Positions 23,177 to 31,403 of a stretch of 33,348 nucleotides of DNA are shown one piece after another. This DNA comes from Halobacteriales archaeon QS_8_65_32 (lineage in GTDB: Archaea > Halobacteriota > Halobacteria > Halobacteriales > Halococcaceae). Location: contig PXRY01000013.1 in assembly GCA_003022925.1 (NCBI GenBank), positions 17,229 through 50,576 of the forward strand, given 5' to 3'. A program made the position numbers and the translations under genes. Within the stretch, counting starts at the first letter, position 1, and every line of letters starts with the position of its first letter. Below the pieces are notes generated by a model. That model saw only the letters and a list, made by a program, of their open reading frames with translations. It was not told the DNA's origin and did not search any database.

Positions 23177-24551
23177 TTACCCGTTGAGTGCCGCCGCAAC
23201 GCCCGCTTCGAAGCGCTCGGCGATCGTATCGACCTCCGACTCGGAGACGATCAGCGGTGGGAGGAAACGGATGGTCGCGCCCTCGCGGCCGCCGCGCTCA
23301 ACGATCAGCCCGCGGTCGAAGCACTCGCGCTGGATCGCCATCGCGAGGTCGGCGTCCGGCGGGTGGCTGCCGTCGTCGTTCGCCGGCTGGCCGGCATCGA
23401 CGATCTCAACGCCTAACATGAGCCCCCGGCCGCGAACGTCCGCGAGTTCCGGACGACCGTCCGCGCTTTCGTCGAGGCAGGAAGTGAGCCGCTCGCCGAC
23501 CCGGGCGGCGTGGGCAGGCAGGTCGTGTTCGACGATATATTCGAGTGTCCCGCGTCCGGCGGCCACCCCGAGCTGGTGGCCTCGGAAAGTGCCCAAATGC
23601 GCTCCCGAAGCCCACTCGTCGTAGCGCTCGTGGTAGAGAAGCACCGAGAGGGGCACTCCGCCGCCGACCGCCTTCGAGAGACAGACGGCGTCGGGCACGA
23701 TGCCCGCGTATTCGAACGCGTACATCGACCCCGTTCGGCCGACGCCTGCCTGGATCTCGTCAACGACGAGGGGGACGTCGTGTTCCCGAGTGATCCGGCG
23801 CATCTCTCGGAGCCACTCGTCGGGCGCGGGGATCGACCCGCCCTCGCCCTGTACCGGTTCGACGACCATCGCCGCCGGGTCTTCGACACCTGACAAAGGG
23901 TCTTCGAGTGCGGTCTCGACCTCGCGCGCGAGCGCGCGGTGTTCGGCCTCGCCGCCGATCCCTAATGGCGGGCGATACTCGTAGGGATAGGGCAGGTGGT
24001 GGACGTGGCCCAGCACCTCGACTTCCTCCCTCGGAGCTGTGTCGCCCATGAGTGCGAGTGACCCGGCGGTCATGCCGTGGTACGCCCCGCGGAAGGCGAG
24101 TACGTCCATTGCCGGTCGCAGTTCGCATGAGCTTCAGCGCGGCTTCGACCGCATCGGTGCCGGCGGGACTACAGAACTGGACGCGGGCGTTCTCGGCGAA
24201 CTCCGGCGGGAAGGTCGCCAACAGCGTATCGAGAAACGCCTCGCGTTCGGGGGTGGTCAGGTCGAGGGTGTGTGTCGGGCGTTCGCGATCGAGCGTCTCC
24301 CGGACCGGCCCGACGACTGCGGGGTGGTTGTGCCCTAACGGGATCGACCCCGCGCCCGCGAGACAGTCGACGTACTCGTTTCCTTCGACGTCGATCAGCG
24401 TGACGCCCTCGGCGCGGTCGATCGCCATCGGGATGTATCGCGGATACGTGCGGGTGTTCGATTCGCGTTCGGCCTGTCGATCCAACAGCCGCTCGTTCGA
24501 TCGCGACCGTTCCCCGTCTCGCTGTTTGCCGCGGTCTCTCTGTTCGGACAT
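23177..24551 (-). pseudogene. Class III aminotransferase (diaminobutyrate/2-oxoglutarate type), frameshifted
   Basis: The start is taken at ATG 24551 (MSEQRDRGKQRDGERSRSNE). The N-terminal frame runs through YPRYIPMAIDRAEGVTLIDV, DCLAGAGSIPLGHNHPAV and DAVEAALKLMRTATG, then is lost near 24112. The next frame begins MDVLAFRGAYHGMTAGSLAL and contains VDEIQAGVGRTGSMYAFEY and the PLP-binding Lys in CLSKAVGGGVPLSV. Deleting one A in GGCAATGG joins the two perfectly, giving about 457 residues, the full family length. The lesion is a single base, so it may be a recent mutation or a sequencing error. Relatives transaminate 2,4-diaminobutyrate in siderophore or ectoine-like pathways, but no such genes are nearby. 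Confidence 0.8.
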
Positions 24552-24923
24552 CGTTTGAGCTGATTCGATAGGTGCCGTTCGCCGGGCTTCGTCGGTTGTC
24601 GGTTCGTCGGTCGTCGATCGCCGCTGCAGCCTCACGTCGCCCGTGCCCGAAGCCGGTTCGTCGGCTCCACGGGGATGCAAGCACTAAAATGAAGTTCGGG
24701 CCCGAGCGGGTTAAGGGTGATACCTGCATACCGAAGCGGCCGTCGGTCTGGAACGCTCGGCTAATTCCGATACGGCCGTCTCCAGTCCGGCCGTCTCTCG
24801 ATTCGGTCGTCCCTCGGTTCGTCTACTCGCGTCCGCGTGCCCGTGTGCTTCGGGCGCTCGCACTCGCAGGTATGAGAAGTACGGACGTCCGCCACGCTTC
24901 CAACCTTCCATCGGTCCGCCGTC
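24552..24923. other. Intergenic region, 372 bases, no gene seen
   Basis: It lies between the aminotransferase start and the end of the signal peptidase gene. On the minus strand CATTTTAGTGC (about 24682-24692) is a possible TATA box for the aminotransferase gene, with a leader of roughly 110-130 bases. The rest holds repeated CGGCCGTCTC words without clear meaning. Confidence 0.45.
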
Positions 24924-25688
24924 TCAGGTTACCGGCCGGGTGTCCGTAGCTCCGACAGCGAGAACACCGGCACCGGCACCGATGCTGCCGCCGACGTTAG
25001 CGGCGACGACGGTAGCACCGGCGGCTTCGGAGACAGCGAGTCGGATCCACCCGAGCCACGGGATACGGAACTCCGCGGTGCCGATCACCCAGCTCGGTCG
25101 CACCGGTTCGGAGATCGCGCTCGCCTCCCCCACTTGGTCGTACTGGGGGTTCGCGTCGCCTTTCGTGACGAAGCCCGCGTGGGGGGCCGGACAGTTCGCG
25201 AGTTCCTCACAGTCGTCGGCCCCGGCGAGAAAGGCGGGGTTCGCCTCCTCGTACCAGTTCTCGCCGTCCTCGACCCAGAAGCGCGCCCGATGGATGATCG
25301 GTGTCTCCAGGCCGCTGCCGTCGGGCCGGTAGACGACGACGTCGCCGGGCTGACTGAATTTTCCGTAGTTAACCCGCTCGCCGACCTGTGTGGTGACTAC
25401 GCCGGTTCCCTCGACGGCGGCGTCGGCCGCGAAGCGGTGTTCTTCCATGACGAACACGAGGTCGCCGGTCTTCATATGCGGGGTCATGCTCGGGCTTTCG
25501 ACGGCGACCATCGGCGGCCAGATCCCGCTCACGCCGAACAGGACGAGGCCGACGAGCACTACCGCGCCCGCGCTCGTGAGGACGTCCCGGACGTACGCGG
25601 CGGTGCCCTCCTCGGTGGTCGCGAACCACCGTAGCCACGCGATCGGACCCGATCGGTCCTCGTCCGACCGGTCCTCGGGGGAACTCAT
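24924..25688 (-). CDS. sec11: Signal peptidase I (Sec11-type, S26)
   Basis: The 254-aa membrane peptidase removes Sec signal peptides. After a charged N terminus come a transmembrane helix (AGAVVLVGLVLFGVSGIW, about 40-57) and box B with Ser67 (ESPSMTPHM). Its general base is His133 (PIIHRARFWV), the archaeal/eukaryotic Ser-His type rather than Ser-Lys, and Asp178 lies in TKGDANPQYDQ. A second hydrophobic segment (AAGATVVAANVGGSIGAGAG) near the C terminus probably spans the membrane again. It diverges from the DP1 gene at 25790, a neighbourhood I recall from other haloarchaea. The gene appears intact. Confidence 0.92.
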   Translation of the reverse strand: MSSPEDRSDEDRSGPIAWLRWFATTEEGTAAYVRDVLTSAGAVVLVGLVLFGVSGIWPPMVAVESPSMTPHMKTGDLVFVMEEHRFAADAAVEGTGVVTTQVGERVNYGKFSQPGDVVVYRPDGSGLETPIIHRARFWVEDGENWYEEANPAFLAGADDCEELANCPAPHAGFVTKGDANPQYDQVGEASAISEPVRPSWVIGTAEFRIPWLGWIRLAVSEAAGATVVAANVGGSIGAGAGVLAVGATDTRPVT

Positions 25689-25760
25689 CGGCGTTCCTAT
25701 AGCGGGTTCGCGCTTGAACGTTCTGACTCGCTCCCCTTCCGTTCGCGTTTCACCAGCACG

Positions 25761-25766
25761 TTTTTG
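25761..25766 (+). promoter_or_regulatory. T-rich box before the DP1 gene
   Basis: TTTTTG ends 23 bases before GTG 25790 and supports that GTG as the start of a leaderless message. Confidence 0.45.
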
Positions 25767-25789
25767 TCCGCCGGGTCCGAGGCATCACT

Positions 25790-27547
25790 GTGTCGCCCTC
25801 GCCGCTCGTGGAGGTCGTTACCGAACTCACGAGCCGGGGGTACAATGCCGATCGCGAGGCCGTGACCCTGCTCGCTCGGAGCGCCGACCCGGCCGACGCG
25901 ATCTCCCGTGTGCTCGAATCGACCGCCGAGGACGTCCTGACACTTTCGGCCGACGATGTCCGTGCCGCTGTCGACACGACGCCCGATCGTCCGCACCCCT
26001 CAGCGGACGGAGCCAGTGTCGAACCCGCCGTCGAAACCGCGACCGACACCCCAACCGACGGTGAAACCGCCGCGGACGGTAGCGGAGCCGCGTCGATCGG
26101 CGACTCTGACGCCGCTCCGACCCCCGACGCTGCGTCGACCGCCGACGACACCACGTCTCTGGGGCCTGAGACGACCACGATCGGCCAGGTTGACCAGACC
26201 GAACCGACTAACCCCTCCGTTTCGGGTGGAGATATCGGAGCGTCAGACGCGCATCAGACGGGTTCTCCAGCGGAAACAAAGGGGTCGGGGTCCGGCGAGG
26301 CGGCGACCTCGCGCGGTCGCTCGCAGTCGCGGGCCGTCGCCGAGCGGTCGCTCGAAATCGGAAACGACATGACCGGTCGGAGCACGGGTACCGGCGAGTA
26401 CACTGACTTCGTCCGGGTGTTTCGCGACCGCTACGAGCGCCTCTCGCGGCTGCTCCGCCCGCGGGTGAAACACCGGCCGGCAGAAGCCGTACGCTCGATG
26501 CCCGGCGGCGCGGAGGTCGCCCTGGTGGGGATGATCTCGGACATCCGGTCGACGAAAAACGGCCATCGGTTGGTCGAACTCGAGGACACTACCGGCACCT
26601 TCCCTTGTCTGTTCGTCACCGGCAAGGACGTGACGGAAGCGGTCGACGAACTGCTCTACGACGAGGTGGTCGCGATCGAGGGCACGCTGTCCGAGGACGC
26701 GGGGATCTGTTTCGTCGACGAACTGTACTTCCCGGACGTCCCCCGGACGCACAGCCCCTCGCGCGCCGACCGCCACGTCCGCGCAGCGCTGGTGAGCGAC
26801 GTTCATGCCGGCAGCCAGGAGTTCCGCGGGGACGCCTGGAGCCGATTCGCCGATTGGTTGCACTCCGACGACGCAGAACGCGTCGAGTACCTGCTCATCG
26901 CGGGCGACATGGTAGAAGGGATCGGGGTGTACCCGGATCAAGACGAGGAACTCGACGTCGTCGACGTCTACGAGCAGTACGAACTGTTCGCAGAATATCT
27001 GAAAGAGGTACCCGGCGACATGGAGATCGTGATGATCCCCGGAAATCACGACGCCGTTCGCCTCGCCGAACCCCAGCCCGGGTTCACCGAAGAGCTCCGC
27101 TCTATTATGAACGCCCACGACGCGCGGATCGCATCGAACCCGTCGGTGGTTTCGATCGAAGGGGTCTCGGTGTTGATGTACCACGGAGTATCGCTCGACG
27201 AGGTGATCGCCGAACTCCCGAGCGAGAAAGCGAGCTACGACCACCCACATTGGGCGATGGCTCAGTTGCTAAAGAAACGCCATGTTGCACCCCAATATGG
27301 GGGCCATACCCGCCTCGCGCCCGAGTCGCGCGATTACCTCGTGATGGACGAGGTTCCGGACGTCTTTCACACCGGCCACGTCCACAAGTTAGGCTACGGC
27401 AAGTACCGAAACGTCCTGTCCGTGAACAGTGCGTGCTGGCAGGATCAAACGCCCTTCCAACAACGGGTGAACATCGACCCGGACGTGGGGTATGCGCCGA
27501 TCATCGATCTCGATACGTTGGAGTTGACGATACAGAAATTCGCCTGA
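25790..27547 (+). CDS. polB: DNA polymerase D small subunit DP1 (Mre11-like 3'-5' exonuclease)
   Basis: This 585-aa subunit pairs with DP2 to form the archaeal replicative polymerase PolD. Residues 1-65 form the N-terminal helical domain that binds the large subunit in the family. Residues 66-190 are an acidic Thr/Asp/Ala linker. Residues 205-320 are an OB-fold (VALVGMISDIRSTKNGHRLV, FPCLFVTGKDVTEAV). The phosphoesterase domain has SDVHAGSQEF (near 336), AGDMVEGIG, PGNHDAVR (near 417), MYHGVSLDE and TGHVHKLGYGKY (near 527), with all metal ligands present, so it should proofread. GTG 25790 is the start. The linker-coding DNA contains two ORB-like sequences. Confidence 0.93.
   Translation: MSPSPLVEVVTELTSRGYNADREAVTLLARSADPADAISRVLESTAEDVLTLSADDVRAAVDTTPDRPHPSADGASVEPAVETATDTPTDGETAADGSGAASIGDSDAAPTPDAASTADDTTSLGPETTTIGQVDQTEPTNPSVSGGDIGASDAHQTGSPAETKGSGSGEAATSRGRSQSRAVAERSLEIGNDMTGRSTGTGEYTDFVRVFRDRYERLSRLLRPRVKHRPAEAVRSMPGGAEVALVGMISDIRSTKNGHRLVELEDTTGTFPCLFVTGKDVTEAVDELLYDEVVAIEGTLSEDAGICFVDELYFPDVPRTHSPSRADRHVRAALVSDVHAGSQEFRGDAWSRFADWLHSDDAERVEYLLIAGDMVEGIGVYPDQDEELDVVDVYEQYELFAEYLKEVPGDMEIVMIPGNHDAVRLAEPQPGFTEELRSIMNAHDARIASNPSVVSIEGVSVLMYHGVSLDEVIAELPSEKASYDHPHWAMAQLLKKRHVAPQYGGHTRLAPESRDYLVMDEVPDVFHTGHVHKLGYGKYRNVLSVNSACWQDQTPFQQRVNIDPDVGYAPIIDLDTLELTIQKFA
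26211..26230 (+). other. ORB-like element inside the DP1 gene, left
   Basis: ACCCCTCCGTTTCGGGTGGA matches the left oriC1 ORB core (18621-18640) at 18 of 20 positions. It lies in codons of the DP1 linker (NPSVSGGD). Confidence 0.65.
26266..26292 (-). other. ORB-like element inside the DP1 gene, right (inverted)
   Basis: On the plus strand TCCAGCGGAAACAAAGGGGT matches the right oriC1 ORB core at 17 of 20 positions. The match continues into the G-string (CGGGGTC against AGGGGTG). With the left copy it forms an inverted pair 35 bases apart, in the same relative orientation as in oriC1. Confidence 0.65.
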
Positions 27548-27551
27548 GAAC

Positions 27552-27557
27552 TTTTTT
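27552..27557 (+). terminator. Oligo-T terminator after DP1
   Basis: TTTTTT begins five bases after the DP1 stop codon, and another A-run/T-run pair (GCAAAAAACC) follows at about 27599-27608. This is typical archaeal T-run termination. Confidence 0.45.
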
Positions 27558-27743
27558 GTGGCTCGGGTTGCGCTCACTGCGTTCGCGCACCGCTCGCCGC
27601 AAAAAACCTTCACTAAAAAGCCCGCTCACTCGTGCCTCCGGCACTCGTTCACGGAGAACCGCTTCCTTCAGTCGCTCGCGGATGCTGTGACTCGCAGCTT
27701 CGCGTAGGATTAATTTCTTGTTTGAGCGATTTGTTCACTGGTC

Positions 27744-28905
27744 ATGGTCGAACTCATCTATCACACTGATGAGAGCCGTAGCGGGGGCCCAGTCCCCTTT
27801 CGACAAAGCGATTTGGGAACTCACCGCTGGTGAGGACGTTCTGCTCGCCTCTCCGTACATCAACTTGGACTACCTCGAATCAATCCTCGCGGACACCGCT
27901 TCCTGGCGCGTACTAACGGACATGGAGGCGTAGCTCGGCAGCGAGCGAAGCGAAACCCGCGCTCGAATCCGGGAGTTCGTCGCCCGACACCACGAAGACG
28001 TTCATGACGTTCGTGATCTCCATGCGAAAGCGATAGTGGCCGGTGACCGTGCGTTCGTGGGTTCTGCGAACTTCACTCGGAAGGGGCTCGCCGGTCGAGA
28101 CGAACTTGCTGTCACGCTGGATGAACCTGAATTAGTCGATGAATTGCGTAGTTGGTTCGGCGAACTGTGGTCGATTAGTTCTCCGGCTGAACTTGACGAC
28201 CTGGATGAGTTCATCAATACGCCGCCACCTACATCGGGTGGTACGAATCGTCAGCCAGCAGTATCTATTTCTTCGGATGCAACAGAAATCACGTCTGCAC
28301 TCCTTGAAGATACAGATCAGAAATCAAAGACAGTTGAAACCGCTAACAGCGCACGTGAAAGGAATAGAGACGAACGAAACACACTTAGCACAGATGCACA
28401 CGATCGGCTGATCAAGCGACTCGAACGAGCGCCAAATCGTGAGTGGGTCGAACGACATTTCGAGTTGATGCAAGAAATACTCAAGGTGACGGGCTTGACT
28501 GAAAACGATTTACAGCTTGTTACGTCTGTTCCGCCATCCGGCAGTGAAGTGCGAGCGATCGTCGGTAATCGGGTCGTCTTCGGTTTCGTGAACACGGCTG
28601 GAAACTGGACGCGATTCATTCTACCGGATGGGATGCAGCGCCTACCCGAACTACTCGAAGAATCGGCGCACAGTTTCCACTTCACTGGTGAAGAATTCTC
28701 TCTACACTTGCCTGCTTTTGTTGATGGGCTACAGCGTATAGAAGATCAAGTATTCAGGCGTGCGTGGCTACGAGCGACGCTTGCTGAGGTTGATCGCCGG
28801 GAGCAGTCCCCATATCGGAGCAGAAGCCATGAACCGATCGTATATTACACTGCGACTGATCCTACACTTCGTAGCGAAATCCTCGATGCAGCCTTTCCCG
28901 AATAG
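27744..28905 (+). pseudogene. Phospholipase D-like (single HKD) protein with novel C-terminal region, broken
   Basis: ATG 27744 opens MVELIYHTDESRSG, then a frameshift near 27785-27800 leads to SPFDKAIWELTAGEDVLLAS and PYINLDYLESI. TAG at 27931 (probably once a Trp codon in MEAWLGS) interrupts the frame, which then continues unbroken through HAKAIVAGDRAFVGSANFTR, the HxK(x4)D motif of the PLD superfamily. Residues beyond SWFGELWSISSP form about 220 residues I do not recognise (for example EWVERHFELMQEILKVTGLT, LHLPAFVDGLQRIEDQVFRR). GC is about 43% in 28261-28380, against 68% in 27301-27360. The part from ATG 28036 remains a 289-aa open frame that includes the HKD motif. Nuclease or defence function is only possible, not shown. 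Confidence 0.65.
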
Positions 28906-28926
28906 AGCGCTTTTATCGACCGAAGC

Positions 28927-28933
28927 GTTATTA
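28927..28933 (+). promoter_or_regulatory. TATA-like box of vapB
   Basis: GTTATTA lies 24-30 bases before ATG 28957, giving a leaderless vapBC transcript. Confidence 0.45.
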
Positions 28934-28956
28934 CTACCGCACACATCCGTGTACGC

Positions 28957-29205
28957 ATGGGGACGAAGACCATCCGGCTCGACGACGAGGCGTACGAACG
29001 TCTCGCAAACCGGAAACGCGAGGGTGAGAGCTTCTCGGATGCGGTAAAGCGGATCGCGGGCGAGCGCTCGCTGCTCGAACTCGCCGGCATCCTCTCGGAC
29101 GAGGAAGCCGAAACGATGCGTGAGACGATCACAGCCCGTCGAGATCGCTCGCGGGACCGTTCCGACGAGATCGCGACGCGCCTCGATGCGAACAAACGGT
29201 CGTGA
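28957..29205 (+). CDS. vapB: VapB-family antitoxin
   Basis: The 82-aa protein starts with a ribbon-helix-helix-like segment, MGTKTIRLDDEAYERLANRK, followed by REGESFSDAVKRIAGERSLL, the classic layout of archaeal VapB (DUF217-type) antitoxins. The C-terminal, Arg/Asp-rich part (RDRSRDRSDEIATRLDAN) would wrap the toxin. It should repress its own promoter and neutralise VapC. Its TGA overlaps the GTG of vapC by four bases (GTGA), so the pair is translationally coupled. Confidence 0.88.
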   Translation: MGTKTIRLDDEAYERLANRKREGESFSDAVKRIAGERSLLELAGILSDEEAETMRETITARRDRSRDRSDEIATRLDANKRS

Positions 29206-29594
29206 TCCTTGATACGGCGTTCGTCATCGACGTGATGAACGACGACGTGGGTGCTACCGAGGCCTACCGCGAGTTCGAGGCTGCTGGCCAGCAACAGTAC
29301 CTCGCGTCGGTTACGGTTCTCGAACTGTACGAAGGTATCGCTCGCGCCGTCGATTCGGCGACCGAGCGCGAGCGGGTCACGGACGTCATCGCTACGAGAC
29401 CCGTCCTTCCGGCCGATCGAACGGTGATGGCGAAAGCTGGCCGCATTAGTGGCGAATTGATCACCGAAGGCGCGGAGATCGACCGTGAGGACTGTGTCAT
29501 CGCCGCGACTGCACTGATCGAAGCGGAGCCGGTAGTGACACGCAACGTCTCACACTTCGAACGTATCGATGGCCTCGATGTGCGACCGTACTGA
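29202..29594 (+). CDS. vapC: VapC-family PIN-domain toxin ribonuclease
   Basis: This 130-aa PIN nuclease has the acidic active site: Asp4 (MILDTAFVID), Glu41 or Glu44 (VLELYEGI), Asp94 and Asp97 (DREDCVIAATA), and a final VTRNVSHFERIDGLDV motif. VapC toxins cut tRNA or rRNA; the target here is not predictable. It starts with GTG inside the vapB stop codon. The gene appears intact and active. It is next to remnants of another probable toxin-antitoxin locus, a common grouping in accessory regions. Confidence 0.9.
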   Translation: MILDTAFVIDVMNDDVGATEAYREFEAAGQQQYLASVTVLELYEGIARAVDSATERERVTDVIATRPVLPADRTVMAKAGRISGELITEGAEIDREDCVIAATALIEAEPVVTRNVSHFERIDGLDVRPY

Positions 29595-29717
29595 TCAGCA
29601 CGACTCACATAGTTCGTTCGAGCAACGTCATCGCACACGTTTCATCCGTGGACGAACGAAACGTCAAACGAAGAATTCGGACCACAGGTTCAAGCGGTCT
29701 CTCACGCTACCATCGTC

Positions 29718-29850
29718 TATGGCACAGCAGATGCCCGGTATCGAGCGCGAGCGCGAGCGATCGAAACAGCGCTCGCTCGACAGCGGTGCGCGGACGCTCG
29801 CCGACCTTCGCGGTGACGAGGAAAGTGATCAGGGCGAAGAGGACGCCTGA
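29718..29850 (+). pseudogene. Possible antitoxin remnant
   Basis: Only a short helical, charged tail can be read: IERERERSKQRSLDSGARTL then ADLRGDEESDQGEEDA. It resembles the C terminus of antitoxins that pair with PIN-like toxins, and it directly precedes a piece of such a toxin. There is no intact N-terminal domain. The identification is weak. Confidence 0.3.
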
Positions 29851-29885
29851 AGTCGTGGCCATCCCGCTGGCTCGATGACCTGGCA

Positions 29886-29996
29886 TTTCTCATCGACGAG
29901 GATACCGATGTCGCGGCCGCTAGTGCGCTTCGCACCCGCGGTTACGACGCCGTCACGATCGAAGAGGCGATGGACGAGAGAATGAAGCACCCCGAT
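29886..29996 (+). pseudogene. N-terminal fragment of a DUF5615-type PIN-like toxin
   Basis: The frame reads FLIDEDTDVAAASALRTRGY then DAVTIEEAMDERMKHPD, the first 37 residues of the small PIN-like family whose members start with a Lys/Ile-Asp-Glu-Asp active-site motif. The preceding ATG ACC TGG CAT is one base out of frame, and the last two thirds of the domain are missing because the APC permease gene ends at 30042. It is a dead toxin gene. Confidence 0.55.
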
Positions 29997-30041
29997 CGTC
30001 TGTCCCGGAGGCCGGTCCGATTCGCCCGTTTCCCGATCCGA

Positions 30042-31403
30042 TCAGCCTTCGGTCGCCTCCCCCGTGGTTCCTTCCTCGGAGTTCGATCGTCGATCGGCCG
30101 CGAAGTCGGCGATGCCGCGTCCACCCCGCTCGACGCCGCTCCAGACCGTATCGCGGCCGAAGTACAGCATCTCGATCGCAAAGACGGCGATGGCGGTGAT
30201 GATAACGGTGCCGAAGACGGCCGGTTCGTTCGTGTAAAAATGCCACACTAAGATCGGAAACGCCCCGAACGAGCCGACGAGGCCCACGAGCGGGGGCAGC
30301 GGGTTGACCGCCTCCCGGTCGCGTTCGGCGAACGCGAGCAGGCTCATCGATCCGAACACGACCATGAACATCAGCGAGCCGAAGGAGATAGTCCCGTCGA
30401 GCCGACCGACCACCGTGAGCACCGCCGTCAGGACGCCGAGGATGACCGTCGTGCGCGGCGGGGCACCGCCGACGTCCGTGTTACCGGTCCGGTCGGGCAA
30501 CAACCCCGCGCGGATCATTCCCTTGGCGAAATGGGCCGACGAAAAAAGAGTCCCGAGAATGGCACTGCCGGTCGATAGCAGCGCCGACAGCGCAATAACG
30601 AAGAAGCCGGTCGGCCCGATGAACGTCTCGGCGGCGAAGGCCACCGCCACCTCGGGGTTGGCGACGATCCAGTCGATGCTGGCGTAACTGAACACCAGGA
30701 TGGCGATCATCCCGTCGAGGAGGATCGTTACGAGGATCGACGCGTAGATCGCGATCGGAACGTTGCGCTCGGGATCCCGGATCGACTCCTGATCACAGAC
30801 CAGAAGTTGCCACCCCTGAAAGGAGACGAATGAGATCGCCGTTGCGATCACGATCGGTACAGGCGTCGCCAGCTTCTCGAAGCCGAACTGGATCGGCGCG
30901 ACCGGGTCGAACCCGAAGAGGCCGAAGCCGTAGGCGAACTCCCAGACCCCGAACCCGAGAATGACCGCGCTTTTCGTAGTGGCGAGGGCGGTCCCGACCC
31001 ATCCGGTTACCTGCGTGCCAGCGACGACCAGTGCGGTGAACAGCCCGATCGCGAGCACCGAGATGACTGACTGTAGCGGGACCCCGAGAAACCCCTCGGC
31101 ATCGAGCAAGCCGGCGCTGTGAAGCACTTCGACGGTGAACCCGCCGAAGGCAAAGGCGTACACCGCCATCGCGCCGATATAGCCGAACAACAGCGTCCAG
31201 CCGATCATCCCGGCTAGCGTCGAACGGCCGGTGAACGCTTCGATCTGCGTGACCGATCCGCCCTTCTTCCCGCTGATCCAGGCCGCGCCGGCCTGGAGAA
31301 CGACCACGCCGAGCACCGCATAAACGCCGCCGATCATCCCGCCGACCGAGATCGACATCGCGCCGATGAGGCCGAGTTTGCTCTCCGCTTCGCTATCGCT
31401 CAT
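30042..31403 (-). CDS. APC-superfamily amino acid/cation permease
   Basis: This 453-aa integral membrane transporter has about 12 helices. The first, LGLIGAMSISVGGMIGGVYA, carries the Gly-rich unwound helix 1 typical of APC transporters. FGYIGAMAVYAFAFGGFTVE and VIATAISFVSFQGWQLLVCD correspond to helices 2-3 and 6. The C terminus (about 435-453) is charged and cytoplasmic. The substrate is unknown; amino acids are the common cargo. ATG 31403 overlaps the stop of the TrkA-like gene (ATGA), which favours it over the in-frame start at 31427. The pairing with a TrkA-type regulator suggests nucleotide- or ion-gated control. Confidence 0.85.
   Translation of the reverse strand: MSDSEAESKLGLIGAMSISVGGMIGGVYAVLGVVVLQAGAAWISGKKGGSVTQIEAFTGRSTLAGMIGWTLLFGYIGAMAVYAFAFGGFTVEVLHSAGLLDAEGFLGVPLQSVISVLAIGLFTALVVAGTQVTGWVGTALATTKSAVILGFGVWEFAYGFGLFGFDPVAPIQFGFEKLATPVPIVIATAISFVSFQGWQLLVCDQESIRDPERNVPIAIYASILVTILLDGMIAILVFSYASIDWIVANPEVAVAFAAETFIGPTGFFVIALSALLSTGSAILGTLFSSAHFAKGMIRAGLLPDRTGNTDVGGAPPRTTVILGVLTAVLTVVGRLDGTISFGSLMFMVVFGSMSLLAFAERDREAVNPLPPLVGLVGSFGAFPILVWHFYTNEPAVFGTVIITAIAVFAIEMLYFGRDTVWSGVERGGRGIADFAADRRSNSEEGTTGEATEG

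Noticed and set aside
24552-24923. Possible small gene in the 372-base gap
   Set aside because: The open frames on both strands are Arg/Ser/Pro-rich without motifs, start signals or family resemblance.
26211-26292. A second functional origin inside the DP1 gene
   Set aside because: There is no AT-rich unwinding element between or beside the two ORB-like sites, so I report only possible Orc1 binding.
26243-27250. 335-aa open frame antisense to the DP1 gene
   Set aside because: It is a shadow of a well-supported coding sequence.
12897-27933. Amber (TAG) readthrough, because three broken genes (12897, 21641, 27931) have an in-frame TAG
   Set aside because: Two of these genes carry further lesions (a TGA or a frameshift), another gene is broken by TAA, and no readthrough machinery is visible here. 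Ordinary decay explains them.
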